DNA of 64,000 nt from Streptomyces profundus (GTDB lineage Bacteria; Actinomycetota; Actinomycetes; Streptomycetales; Streptomycetaceae): the NCBI RefSeq assembly GCF_020740535.1, contig NZ_CP082362.1, forward strand, positions 4,028,501-4,092,500, read 5' to 3'. Positions 17,473-26,218 of the stretch are shown in pieces; position 1 is the first letter of the stretch, and the number at the start of each line of letters is the position of its first letter. The translations under genes and the position numbers were made by a program. The notes under the pieces are model-generated. The model did not search any database, had not been told where the DNA came from, and saw only the letters and a list, made by a program, of their open reading frames with translations.

Positions 17473-17501
17473 GCACCCCTCACCGAACCCACCGCCCACG
17501 C

Positions 17502-17538
17502 CAAAGCCCCCGCCGACACGAAGTCGGCGGGGGCTTTG
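17502..17538. terminator. Strong bidirectional terminator
   Basis: A perfect 16-bp stem (17502-17517 with 17523-17538) with a 5-nt loop has an A-run on its left edge and a T-run on its right. It ends the VOC gene on the plus strand and could also end the tRNA-Ala transcript on the minus strand. Confidence 0.88.
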
Positions 17539-17578
17539 ACTGTCCGTTCCACCTGGTCCTGGGAACGGCGCTTGTCTG

Positions 17579-17652
17579 TGGACCTGAGGGGATTTGAACC
17601 CCTGACCCCCTCGTTGCGAACGAGATGCGCTACCAGGCTGCGCTACAGGCCC
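17579..17652 (-). tRNA. tRNA-Ala (anticodon CGC)
   Basis: This 74-nt cloverleaf has acceptor strand GGGCCTG pairing with CAGGTCC. That gives the G3-U70 wobble that alanyl-tRNA synthetase recognises. The anticodon loop is TTCGCAA, and the T-arm contains GGTTCAAATCC. The discriminator is A, and CCA is not encoded. It reads the alanine codon GCG. Confidence 0.96.
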
Positions 17653-17713
17653 GTGTTGACGCCGAAACTCTAGCACTTCGGGGCGGGTGCTCCGAAATCC
17701 TGGCGTCGGGCCG

Positions 17714-18625
17714 CTACTCGCCCGCCGCGCGGGGGTGGTCGTCGTCGGCGAACTGGTCGAAGAGGGGGGTGCGCTGCGGGCCGCGGGACTCCGAGCGGGG
17801 GGCCGGCGGCGGCTGCGGGGTGCCGGCCGTGGCGGACCGGGCGGCGCTCCAGGTGTCGGGGGACTCCAGGTCCACGCCGCGCGAGGTGCGCGGGGCGACC
17901 GGGGCCTTGACGTAGGTGGGCAGCGGCACGGGCGCCGGGTCCCAGCTCTGGGGCTCGTCCTCGGGCGCCGGGCTGCGGCGGCGCTGCTGGTCGACCCACT
18001 CCGCGTGGTCCGTCTGCTCGACCACCGCCCGCGCCGGCTTCTCGGGGATGACGGCGGCGCTGGCCTGGGTGCGTTCCCGCAGCCGGCGCGCCGCCTCCTC
18101 CGCGCGGCGCCGGTCCACCGCGACCGCGTAGCGGCGCCGCTCCTGCTTGCGCAGATGGACCACGTAGGCGACGAGGAGGAGCGCGGGGATCGCGGGCAGC
18201 CAGAGGTAGCCGGCGCTGCTGGAGACGGCGAAGATGCCGGTCAGCGTGAAGGCCAGAAAGAGCACCATCGTGGTGCGACGACGGCGCGCGAGAACTCTCG
18301 CGCGCGGGTCGCCCGGCGCCTGGGGCGCCGCCTTGGGCGTGGCGGCGGGGCGCGCCATGGTGACGGGCTCGGCGAAGGCCCGGAGGTCGGCTGACCCCTC
18401 CGGGGCGGCGGTCTCGTCGGGCTCGGCCGAGCCGGTCTCCGGCATGTCCCCCTGCTCGGCCGGTGCGGGCGCGCGCTTACCGCGCGTCAGCAGCCGGATA
18501 GCGGTGCTGAAGCGCTCCGTCGGACGGGAGTCGTTCAACTCGTCCTGCCGGCGGAGCCACATCGGCACGAGGTACGCGGCCCAGGCCCCGACGATCATTG
18601 CGAAGATGAGGCCACTGCTGCTCAC
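17714..18625 (-). CDS. glpR: Gephyrin-like molybdotransferase receptor GlpR
   Basis: This ~303-residue membrane protein has an N-terminal membrane helix (GLIFAMIVGAWAAYLVPMWL) followed by the family signature RRQDELNDSRPTERFSTAIRL. A central pair of membrane helices lies around FLAFTLTGIFAVSSSAGYLW and PAIPALLLVAYVVHL, and the tail is long, charged and proline-rich. From knowledge of Corynebacterium, GlpR is the membrane receptor for the gephyrin-like protein Glp and links it to divisome and polar growth. Its presence in the same gene group as a Glp/MoeA paralogue (20483-21775) supports the name. GTG 18625 matches the conserved MSSSGL start; an ATG at 18658 is possible. Confidence 0.82.
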   Translation of the reverse strand: MSSSGLIFAMIVGAWAAYLVPMWLRRQDELNDSRPTERFSTAIRLLTRGKRAPAPAEQGDMPETGSAEPDETAAPEGSADLRAFAEPVTMARPAATPKAAPQAPGDPRARVLARRRRTTMVLFLAFTLTGIFAVSSSAGYLWLPAIPALLLVAYVVHLRKQERRRYAVAVDRRRAEEAARRLRERTQASAAVIPEKPARAVVEQTDHAEWVDQQRRRSPAPEDEPQSWDPAPVPLPTYVKAPVAPRTSRGVDLESPDTWSAARSATAGTPQPPPAPRSESRGPQRTPLFDQFADDDHPRAAGE

Positions 18626-18811
18626 GGTCACACCGTAGAGGGGATGGCGGGCGTCCATCTGCCAAATAGAGCGGTGTGTCGCACGATCAGGCGGTCATCC
18701 CAGGGCTTTCTTCGGATTGTTATGAAGTCGGCCTCGCGTTCGGCTATCCGAGGGGGTGTGGATGAGCCCAGGTCGGGGCCTTGGGCAGACAAAGAATTCG
18801 AACACGCTTTC

Positions 18812-19501
18812 CTATTTTTGGGGTGTGCCCTGGCTGGGATCCTCGTGGATGCCCTCGTGAGGGCCCTCGCGCCCCTCATTCCGGTCGCTCCGCTGCCCGT
18901 CGGCGCGCTGCCACCGGGACAGCAGGCCGTGCGGAACGTCCTCCACCGTCAATGCGTAGATCAGATGGTCGCGCCACGCCCCGTCGATATGCAGATAGCG
19001 TGGTCGCACGCCTTCTTCACGAAATCCCAGTTTCTCCACCACGCGTCGGCTCGGTCCGTTCTCCGGGCGAATGCAGATCTCCACTCGATGGAGACCCATG
19101 GAGAGGAAACAGTGGTCGACCGCGAGCGCCACCGCCGTCGGCATCACGCCCCGGCCGGCGACCGACCGGTCGACCCAGTAACCGATGTGTGCCGAGCACA
19201 TCGAGCCCCAGGTGATGCCGGCCACGGTCAACTGCCCGGCGAGCCGCCCCTGGTAGGTGACGACGAACGGCAGCATGCGCCCGGACTGGGCCTCGCCACG
19301 CAGATGCCGCACCATCTGCCGGAACGTCGGCCGGCGCGGCACCAGATGCCCGTGCGGCGGGGGCGGGATGGTGGCCTCCCAGGGCCGCAACCAGTCGCGG
19401 TTGCGTTGGTTGACCTCGCGCCAGGCGCGGTGGTCCCGCTGTCTGATGGGTCGCAGCCCGGTGTCGCCCGCGACCAGCTCAACGCTCCAGGAGGCGCTCA
19501 C
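18812..19501 (-). CDS. RimJ/RimL-type GNAT N-acetyltransferase
   Basis: This 229-residue protein is a GNAT of the ribosomal-protein acetyltransferase type. GLRPIRQRDHRAW lies at the N-terminus, the acetyl-CoA region is HIGYWVDRSVAGRGVMPTAV (VAGRGV is the pyrophosphate loop), and MGLHRVEICIRPENGPSRRV with EKLGFREEGV completes the domain. A polar tail of about 30 residues is poorly conserved. The GTG overlaps the mogA stop (GTGA). It sits between molybdenum cofactor genes and glpR in one operon, an arrangement often seen in streptomycetes; its target protein is not known. Confidence 0.88.
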   Translation of the reverse strand: MSASWSVELVAGDTGLRPIRQRDHRAWREVNQRNRDWLRPWEATIPPPPHGHLVPRRPTFRQMVRHLRGEAQSGRMLPFVVTYQGRLAGQLTVAGITWGSMCSAHIGYWVDRSVAGRGVMPTAVALAVDHCFLSMGLHRVEICIRPENGPSRRVVEKLGFREEGVRPRYLHIDGAWRDHLIYALTVEDVPHGLLSRWQRADGQRSDRNEGREGPHEGIHEDPSQGTPQK

Positions 19502-19983
19502 CGTCGGTGGTCGCCGCCCCGGAGCTGGTCGACCGCGTGCCGCAGCAGCGGCCCCAGCACCGCGAGACCGTCCCTGACACCGCCGGTCGAGCCCGGCAGG
19601 TTGACGATCAACGTGTGCCCGGCGACCCCGGCCAGACCACGGGAGAGGGCCGCCGTCGGGACCTTCTCCCGGCCGGCCGCGCGGATCGCCTCCGCGATGC
19701 CCGGCACCTCGTAGTCCAGGAGCCGGCGCGTCGACTCCGGGGTGGCGTCGGTGGGGGAGAGGCCGGTGCCGCCGGTGGTGAGCACCACGTCATAGCCCGC
19801 GTCCACCGCTTCGCGCAGCGCCCGCTCGACCGGTTCGCCGTCCGGGACCACCTGTGGCCCTTCGGTGGCGAAGCCGAGCTCGGTCAGCGCCTCGACCAGC
19901 AGCGGGCCGCCGGCGTCCGCGTAGACCCCGGCGGCGGCGCGGTTGGACGCGGTGATGGCCAACGCCCGATAGCCGTCACTCAT
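19498..19983 (-). CDS. MogA/MoaB-family molybdenum cofactor protein
   Basis: This 161-residue protein of the MoCF-binding fold carries the two fingerprints of the family: LTTGGTGLSPTDATPE (TGGTG) and VNLPGSTGGV. The family adenylylates molybdopterin before molybdate insertion. The ATG overlaps the moaC stop (ATGA) and its own stop overlaps the acetyltransferase GTG. The order moaC-mogA directly after the gephyrin-like gene shows a dedicated cofactor operon, although moaA, moaE and moaD are not here. Confidence 0.92.
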   Translation of the reverse strand: MSDGYRALAITASNRAAAGVYADAGGPLLVEALTELGFATEGPQVVPDGEPVERALREAVDAGYDVVLTTGGTGLSPTDATPESTRRLLDYEVPGIAEAIRAAGREKVPTAALSRGLAGVAGHTLIVNLPGSTGGVRDGLAVLGPLLRHAVDQLRGGDHRR

Positions 19984-20459
19984 CGCTCCCGGCTCCAGTT
20001 CCCCGACGCGCCCCCGGTCTTCTCCTCGACCCTGACGTCGGTGATGGTGGCCGCCTTGTCCACGGCCTTGACCATGTCCACCAGCGTCAGCGCGGCGACG
20101 CTCACCGCCGTAAGCGCCTCCATCTCCACCCCGGTGCGGTCCGTGGTGCGCACCTGGGCGGCGATCTCGACGGCGTCGTCGGCGACCGTCAGATCGACCG
20201 TCACGCCCGAGACCGCCAGCGGATGGCAGAGCGGAATCAGCTCGGGGGTGCGCTTCGCGCCCATGATGCCGGCGATCCTGGCGGTCGCCAGGGCATCGCC
20301 CTTGGGCATCCCGGCGCCACGCAGCAGCGTGACGACCTGCGGGGCGACCAGCACGCGGCCGGTGGCCCTGGCGGTGCGGATGGTCGTGTCCTTCTCGCTG
20401 ACATCGACCATCCGAGCCGCCCCGGTGTCGTCGAGGTGGCTGAGACGAGGGCTGTTCAT
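19980..20459 (-). CDS. moaC: Cyclic pyranopterin monophosphate synthase MoaC
   Basis: This 159-residue enzyme completes the first step of molybdenum cofactor synthesis, converting the MoaA product (3',8-cyclo-GTP) to cPMP. Signature segments are ARMVDVSEKDTTIRTA, KGDALATARIAGIMGAKRT, PLCHPLAVSGVTVDL and VDMVKAVDKAATI, the last containing catalytic lysine residues. It is a soluble hexamer in known cases. Length matches the family. It starts at ATG 20459, 23 bp after the glp stop. Confidence 0.96.
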   Translation of the reverse strand: MNSPRLSHLDDTGAARMVDVSEKDTTIRTARATGRVLVAPQVVTLLRGAGMPKGDALATARIAGIMGAKRTPELIPLCHPLAVSGVTVDLTVADDAVEIAAQVRTTDRTGVEMEALTAVSVAALTLVDMVKAVDKAATITDVRVEEKTGGASGNWSRER

Positions 20460-20482
20460 GACGGCTTACCGTACCGCTCCCA

Positions 20483-21775
20483 CTACCCCAGGAGCACCAC
20501 CGAGAACTCGCCTCCGGGCGTGGCCTCGGTAACGCCCTCCGGGATCTCGATGAGGGCGTTGGCGCGTGACAGCGCGGCGATCAGGTGGGATCCCGAGGCG
20601 CCCACCGGCCGGATCGTGCCGGTCGCGGCGCCGGGGGCGGGGGGCGTGTAGTGGCCGCGGAGGAACTGCCGCCGGCCGTCGGGGGACTTCAGGGCCCCGT
20701 CGGCGACCAGCTCGGCCGGGACGCGCGGGCGGTGCAGCGCGTCGGCCGGGTGTCCGGCCATCGCGCGCAGCGCGGGGCGCACGAAGAGTTCGAAGGAGAC
20801 GAAGGCGCTCACCGGGTTGCCGGGCAGGGCGAACAGCGGCGAACGGGCTCGGCCGACCAGGCCGAACCCCTGGGGCTTGCCCGGCTGCATGGCGAGCCGG
20901 CGGAACTCCACCGAGCCCTGCTCGGGGGGCAGCTCGGACAGCGCCTCCTTGACCACGTCATAGGCGCCGACGCTCACCCCGCCGCTGGTGACCACCAGAT
21001 CGGCGCTGGCCAGCTGGTCGTCGAGGGTGGCGCGCAGCGTCCCGGGGTCGTCCGCGACGGCCGCGACCCGGTAGGCGACCGCGCCCGCCTCGTGGGCGGC
21101 GGCGGCGAGCATGAAGCCGTTGGAGTCGTGGATCTGTCCGGGGCCCAACGAAACCCCGGGCGGCACCAGTTCGCTGCCGGTGGAGAGCACCACCACGCGC
21201 GGGCGCGGGCGCACCGGCACGGTGGCCCGGCCGATCGCGGCGAGCAGCCCGAGCTGGGACGCGCCGAGCACTGTGCCCGCGGTGAGCGCGATCGCGCCGG
21301 CCGCCGCGTCGCTGCCCGCCTCCCGCACGAACTGGCCGAGCGCGGCGGGGCGGTGCACCCGCACCTGGTCGCCCGAAGGACCCGTCATGTCGACGGCGGG
21401 ACCGCCGCCGCTGCCGCCATCCGTCCACTCCACCGGGACGACCGCCTGCGCGCCCGGCGGCAGCTGGGCCCCGGTCATGATCCGTACCGCCTCGCCCGGG
21501 CGCACGGCCGGCAACTCCTCCGCCCCGGCGGCGACCTCGCCGACCAGGGCGAGCGAGGCGGGGAACGCCTCCGTCGCGCCCTCGACATCGGCGACGCGCA
21601 CCGCGTAGCCGTCCATCGAGCTGTTGGCGAACGGCGGCAGGGCGGCCCCCACGGTGACGTCCTCGGTGAGCACGCAGCCCTGGGCGTCCAGCAGCTGAAG
21701 CTCGATGGGGTCCAGGGGGCGGACGGCGCGCAGCACGTCGTCCAGGTGCTCGTCGACGGACCAGGTGTCAGTCAA
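20483..21775 (-). CDS. glp: Gephyrin-like molybdotransferase Glp (MoeA family)
   Basis: This ~430-residue protein has MoeA domains: PPFANSSMDGYAVR in the N-terminal part, RIMTGAQLPPGAQAVVPVEW, then the MogA-like domain with TSGGVSVGAYDVVKE and FALPGNPVSAFVSFEL, and a C-terminal beta-barrel. MoeA inserts molybdenum into adenylylated molybdopterin; the Glp branch also works with GlpR at the cell division site in corynebacteria. Which role dominates here is inferred from the GlpR gene nearby. The start is TTG 21775, giving the conserved DTWSVDEHL beginning, with GAGGAG upstream, and it overlaps the end of galU by 8 bp. Confidence 0.9.
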   Translation of the reverse strand: MTDTWSVDEHLDDVLRAVRPLDPIELQLLDAQGCVLTEDVTVGAALPPFANSSMDGYAVRVADVEGATEAFPASLALVGEVAAGAEELPAVRPGEAVRIMTGAQLPPGAQAVVPVEWTDGGSGGGPAVDMTGPSGDQVRVHRPAALGQFVREAGSDAAAGAIALTAGTVLGASQLGLLAAIGRATVPVRPRPRVVVLSTGSELVPPGVSLGPGQIHDSNGFMLAAAAHEAGAVAYRVAAVADDPGTLRATLDDQLASADLVVTSGGVSVGAYDVVKEALSELPPEQGSVEFRRLAMQPGKPQGFGLVGRARSPLFALPGNPVSAFVSFELFVRPALRAMAGHPADALHRPRVPAELVADGALKSPDGRRQFLRGHYTPPAPGAATGTIRPVGASGSHLIAALSRANALIEIPEGVTEATPGGEFSVVLLG

Positions 21776-22679
21776 GGCGGGGCATCTCCTCGTCGACGTA
21801 GGAACGCAGCCAGGAGCGGAACTCCGGGCCCAGGTCGGGGCGTTCACAGGCCAGTCGGACGATGGCCCGCAGATAGTCGGCGCGGTCGCCCGTGTCGTAG
21901 CGGCGCCCCTTGAACGCCACGCCGTGCACGGGGCCGCCGAGGGTCGGATCGGCCGCCATGGCCTGGAGGGCGTCGGTGACCTGGATCTCGCCGCCGCGCC
22001 CTGGCTCCGTCTTGGTCAGCACGTCGAACACCGCGGGGTCCAGGACATAGCGGCCGATGACGGCGTAACTGCTCGGGGCCTCCGCCCGGCTGGGCTTCTC
22101 GACCAGGCCGGTCACGCGCAGCACCCCGTCGGCCGCCGGCTCGACGGCGGCGCATCCGTAGAGGTGGATCTGCTCGGGCTCGACCTCCATCAGCGCCACC
22201 ACACTGCCGCCGTGCCGCTCGCGGACCTCGATCATCCGGGTCAGCAGCGGATCGCGCGGATCGATCAGGTCGTCGCCGAGCAGCACCGCGAACGGCTGGT
22301 CGCCGACGTGGGGTTCGGCGCAGAGGATGGCGTGGCCGAGGCCCCTCGGATCGCCCTGGCGGACGTAGTGCATGGTGGCGAGCGCGGTGGACTGCTGGAC
22401 CCGGGAGAGGCGTTCGGTGTCCCCCTTGCGGCGGAGCGCGTCCTCCAGCTCGTAGTTGCGGTCGAAGTGGTCTTCCAGCGCTCGTTTGTTGCGTCCGGTG
22501 ACCATCAGGACGTCGGTCAGTCCGGCCGCTGTCGCCTCCTCCACCACATACTGGATCGCCGGCTGATCGACGACCGGCAGCATTTCCTTGGGTGTGGCCT
22601 TGGTCGCGGGCAGAAACCGTGTGCCGAGACCAGCGGCGGGAATGACAGCCTTACTGATCCGAGGGCGCGCTGACGTCAT
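21768..22679 (-). CDS. galU: UTP-glucose-1-phosphate uridylyltransferase GalU
   Basis: This 303-residue nucleotidyltransferase makes UDP-glucose from UTP and glucose-1-phosphate for cell-envelope glycans and trehalose. The nucleotide-binding loop is VIPAAGLGTRFLPATKATPK at the N-terminus, followed by LPVVDQPAIQYVVEEA and FAVLLGDDLID, the metal-binding aspartates. ATG 22679 fits the family start; a GTG six codons upstream is possible. It is the promoter-proximal gene of the galU-glp-moaC-mogA-rimJ group and is divergent from the folate gene at 22883. Confidence 0.95.
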   Translation of the reverse strand: MTSARPRISKAVIPAAGLGTRFLPATKATPKEMLPVVDQPAIQYVVEEATAAGLTDVLMVTGRNKRALEDHFDRNYELEDALRRKGDTERLSRVQQSTALATMHYVRQGDPRGLGHAILCAEPHVGDQPFAVLLGDDLIDPRDPLLTRMIEVRERHGGSVVALMEVEPEQIHLYGCAAVEPAADGVLRVTGLVEKPSRAEAPSSYAVIGRYVLDPAVFDVLTKTEPGRGGEIQVTDALQAMAADPTLGGPVHGVAFKGRRYDTGDRADYLRAIVRLACERPDLGPEFRSWLRSYVDEEMPRLD

Positions 22680-22882
22680 GCCGATCACTTTATCCACCCG
22701 GTCCGTGCGTTACTGCCACAAGCCGCTGCGGCGCCGTGTTGTGAACGGTTCTGACTCATGGGTTGCGCGCGGGTTACCGGCTGGCTACTGCTTGGGGCGA
22801 CGGAAGGGATGGTTGTGAAAGAAAAGATGCGCGATATTCACGCGGTGGATCGCGAGCGGGGCAGCGCGGTGGGGGCGGGCCG

Positions 22883-23488
22883 ATGGCGTTGACGGAGGCG
22901 ACGCGGCTGAAGCGCGCGGTGCGACGTGACCTGCTGGCCGTGCGTGCCGCGCTCGCCGACGACGAGGTGGCACAGGCCGCGGAGGCGCTGGCGGCCGGGG
23001 CGCTCGGGCTGACCGAGCTGGCCGACGCCGGCACGGTGGCCGCCTATGTCTCGGTGGGGCGCGAGCCGGGCACCCGACCGCTGTTGAACGCGCTGCGCGA
23101 GCGCGGCGTCCGGGTGCTGCTACCGGTGCTGTTGCCCGACAACGATCTGGACTGGGCGGAGTTCGACGGCCCCGGGCGATTGGTCGAGGCGGAGCACGCG
23201 GGGCGGGTGCGGCTCTTCGAGCCGGCCGGCCGCCGTCTCGGTCGCGCGGCTGTGACCTGGGCGGACACGATCCTGCTGCCCGGTCTCGCGGTCGACGCGC
23301 ACGGCGTGCGGATGGGCCGGGGCGGCGGCAGCTACGACCGCGTGCTGGCCCGGGTCGAGGGATCGGAGGCGGATCCCGCGCTGGTCGCCCTGGTGTACGG
23401 GCACGAGATGGTCGACGCGCTGCCGAGCGAACCGCATGACCGACCGGTGCACGCCGCGCTCACCCCGGAGGGCGTGCACCGGTTCTGA
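22883..23488 (+). CDS. 5-formyltetrahydrofolate cyclo-ligase
   Basis: This 201-residue enzyme converts 5-formyl-THF to 5,10-methenyl-THF using ATP, recovering a storage form of folate. Motifs are RLKRAVRRDLLAVRAAL (the N-terminal KxxxR region), VAAYVSVGREPGTRPLL and the ATP/Mg signature GVRMGRGGGSYDRVLAR. ATG 22883 follows a G-rich stretch and begins at the family's usual position. It is divergent from galU, with about 200 bp between the two starts. Confidence 0.93.
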   Translation: MALTEATRLKRAVRRDLLAVRAALADDEVAQAAEALAAGALGLTELADAGTVAAYVSVGREPGTRPLLNALRERGVRVLLPVLLPDNDLDWAEFDGPGRLVEAEHAGRVRLFEPAGRRLGRAAVTWADTILLPGLAVDAHGVRMGRGGGSYDRVLARVEGSEADPALVALVYGHEMVDALPSEPHDRPVHAALTPEGVHRF

Positions 23489-23512
23489 TCGTGATCGTCG
23501 CTCTCGTGCCCG

Positions 23513-26218
23513 CTATTCGCCGCTGCTTGTTCCGGACGGCGTCAGAGTGAGCGTGTTGGTCGACCGTTCCATGACCGCTTCCGGACTGCTGGGCCAGTTC
23601 AGATACTCGCCACGGGACCAGAGGTCGGTCTGGTCGGTGTAGTTGTCGTGGTAGGCGTGGCCGGAGGCGCCGGTGAGGTTGATCCACAGCGAGTCGTCGA
23701 ACGCGTCCAGGCTGATGATCATCCGCATGGAGGGTACCCAGGTGATGTCATAGCCGCCGGCCGCGTTCCACCCGCTGGCGTCCACCGCGTCGGCGCCGCC
23801 AGCGAGGTTCCACGGGCCGCGGTTCAGCAGCCACTGCACGGGGCCGGGGCCCTCGGTGCCGAGCGTCTGGTTGTTGAGCATCAGCCGGTGCAGACGGCCC
23901 CAGTTCCAGGTGTCGATGTCCTTGCCCAGCTTGGCGGTCAGCTCGTAGCGCGCGTCGCGCATGGCCCGGGCGAGCAGCTCGTCGCGGTTCTCCGCGCCGG
24001 CGGCCTGGCTGGTCGCCGGCGTGCTCCACCAGTCGCTCTCCGGGTCCTCCAGCAGGTTCCGCACCACCTCGAACCAGCGGTCGCCCCCGTCCGGTTGGGC
24101 GTTCTCCGGGGACCGCTCGCCGCACTCCTCGATCAGCCGCTCGCCGCCGTCCAGGTCTTCGAGGGGTTCGGAGTCGTCGGCCGGTGAGACCCACAGGCAC
24201 TGGTCCTCGACGCGCAGCTCCTTGGGCAGCTTGTTGCCGATGGACAGCTGTAGCAGGTTCCGCCAGACCGCGTTGTAGTAGGCGGCGCCCGGGGAGTCCG
24301 CGTCCTGGCTGAAGTCCCAGCCCACGAGCAGCTCCTGGGCGTCGCGCACATACGGGTCGGAGATCTCGATCTCCAGCAGGTACGGCACCAGGACCTTGGC
24401 CATCTCGTTGCTGTTGTCCAGCTGGATCGCCTGCATGTCGCCCATCGAGATCTTGCCGCCGTCCTCGATGGTGGCCTGGATCAGATCCTCGATCCGCTGG
24501 CTGCGGGTGCCGTAGCTCCAGTCGTCGGTGAGGTGGTAGCGGTACTCCGCCGGGGCGATCACGGACTGGTTGGCGGTGACGATGTAGCCCCGCTCCGGGT
24601 TGAACTCCCAGGGGAGTTCCTCGGGGGCGATGTAGTCGACCCAGTCGTAGGAGGAGTCCCAGCCGGGGGAAGGGTAGCGGCCGTCGCCGGCGCCCCTGAT
24701 CGGGATCAGCCCGGGGGCCTGGTAGCCGATGTTGCCCTCGGTGTCGGCGTAGACGAGGTTCTGCGACGGCACCGCGAAGTCCTGCGCGGCGGCCCTGAAG
24801 TCGTCCCAGTCCGTCGCGGTGTTCAGGCCGAAGACCGCGTCCATGGTGTTGGTCGGCTCCAACGCCGTCCAGTTGAGCGAGATCGCGTAGCCGCTGCCCC
24901 GGTCGGGCGCGCCGGCGTCCACGGGAGCGCTGCCGCCGAGGGCCTCCAACTCCTCGTGCCGGTCGGAGACGATGGGGCCGTTGACCGTCGAACGAACGGT
25001 GATCTCCCGGGTCTCCCCGCCGGCCACCCGAATCTCCTCCTTCCGGGTGTCATAGGCGACCTGCTCACCGTCGCGCAGATAGTTGCCGTGGTCGAGCTTC
25101 TCCAGCCGGAGATCGGTCACATCCGCGCCGAGATTGGTCAGGCCCCAGGCGATGTCCTGGTTATGGCCGATTATCACGCCGGGCATTCCCGAGAAGGTGA
25201 AGCCGGAGACGTCGTAGGGGCACTCGGCCGAGACCTCGACGCAGTGCAGACCCATCTGGTACCAGACGCCGGGCAGCGACGGCGCCAGATGCGGGTCGTT
25301 GGCCAGCAGCGGCGCCCCGGTGGTGGTGTAGTCGCCGTGCACCACCCAGGAGTTGGAGCCGATACCACTGCCGCTCGGGCCCAGCAGCGCCGGCATCTCA
25401 TCCAGCGTCTCGGCGAGCGAGGAGAGCTGCGTCGACACCCCGTCGGCTGCCCCGGCCGCGTCGTCGGGCAGGGCGTCGACGGGGTAGATGTCCCCGTTCT
25501 CCCCGCCGTTCTCGGTCACGATCGGTCGGTTCCGGTCGTACGGATAGTCCGGATACAGCTCCTCGACCTGCTCGGGAGTGAGCCGCTCGGTCAGAAACGC
25601 TCGGTCGATCTCGTCTTCCATGTTGCCGCGGAGGTCCCAGGCCATCGCCTTGAGCCAGGCCACCGAGTCGACCGGCTGCCATTCCTCCGGGCGGTAGTCG
25701 TTGACCAGGTCGAGGGCGGCGTACTCGACGGAGATCTCCTCCACGCTGTGCTCCGCCAGATAGGCGTTGACACCCTCCGAGTAGGCGACCAGGAAGTCCT
25801 TGGTCTCATCCGAAAGTTCGTTGTCGAATTCCTCCTGCGCGACCCGGTGCCAACCAAGCGTTCGTAGAAACGCATCGGTCTCAACCTGGTCCTCGCCGAA
25901 CATCTCCGAAAGTCGCCCCGCGGTCATATGGCGACGTACATCCATCTCCCAGAAACGGTCCTGGGCGTGCACATACCCCTGGGCGCGGAACAGGTCCTCC
26001 GACGTCTCTCCGTACAGCTGCGGAATACCGTTGGCATCACGCTCCACGGAGACGGGCGCGGAAAGGCCGTCGATGGCGATCTCTCCCGAGACCTGGGGGA
26101 AGGACGCGCGTACGGTGGAGACACTCCAGTAGGCGCCGTAGCCGAGACCGGCCATGAGCAGCACGACGAGCGCGATCACGATCAGACGACCGCGTCGCCT
26201 GGGCTTCTTGGCGGGCAT
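23513..26218 (-). CDS. Penicillin acylase-family Ntn hydrolase, membrane-anchored precursor
   Basis: This 901-residue precursor has a basic tail and a membrane/signal segment (LIVIALVVLLMAGLGYGAYW) at residues 13-32, then an alpha-subunit region (GIPQLYGETSEDLFRAQGYVHAQDRFWEMD). The self-cleavage site is the glycine-serine in SGSGIGSNSWVVHG near residue 290, whose serine becomes the N-terminal nucleophile of the beta chain. The remaining ~600 residues are beta chain with LLANDPHLAPSLPGVWYQMG. Family members hydrolyse N-acyl groups from beta-lactams or acyl-homoserine lactones; substrate here is unknown. There is no lipobox, so export by Sec and either anchoring or release is expected. Confidence 0.92.
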   Translation of the reverse strand: MPAKKPRRRGRLIVIALVVLLMAGLGYGAYWSVSTVRASFPQVSGEIAIDGLSAPVSVERDANGIPQLYGETSEDLFRAQGYVHAQDRFWEMDVRRHMTAGRLSEMFGEDQVETDAFLRTLGWHRVAQEEFDNELSDETKDFLVAYSEGVNAYLAEHSVEEISVEYAALDLVNDYRPEEWQPVDSVAWLKAMAWDLRGNMEDEIDRAFLTERLTPEQVEELYPDYPYDRNRPIVTENGGENGDIYPVDALPDDAAGAADGVSTQLSSLAETLDEMPALLGPSGSGIGSNSWVVHGDYTTTGAPLLANDPHLAPSLPGVWYQMGLHCVEVSAECPYDVSGFTFSGMPGVIIGHNQDIAWGLTNLGADVTDLRLEKLDHGNYLRDGEQVAYDTRKEEIRVAGGETREITVRSTVNGPIVSDRHEELEALGGSAPVDAGAPDRGSGYAISLNWTALEPTNTMDAVFGLNTATDWDDFRAAAQDFAVPSQNLVYADTEGNIGYQAPGLIPIRGAGDGRYPSPGWDSSYDWVDYIAPEELPWEFNPERGYIVTANQSVIAPAEYRYHLTDDWSYGTRSQRIEDLIQATIEDGGKISMGDMQAIQLDNSNEMAKVLVPYLLEIEISDPYVRDAQELLVGWDFSQDADSPGAAYYNAVWRNLLQLSIGNKLPKELRVEDQCLWVSPADDSEPLEDLDGGERLIEECGERSPENAQPDGGDRWFEVVRNLLEDPESDWWSTPATSQAAGAENRDELLARAMRDARYELTAKLGKDIDTWNWGRLHRLMLNNQTLGTEGPGPVQWLLNRGPWNLAGGADAVDASGWNAAGGYDITWVPSMRMIISLDAFDDSLWINLTGASGHAYHDNYTDQTDLWSRGEYLNWPSSPEAVMERSTNTLTLTPSGTSSGE

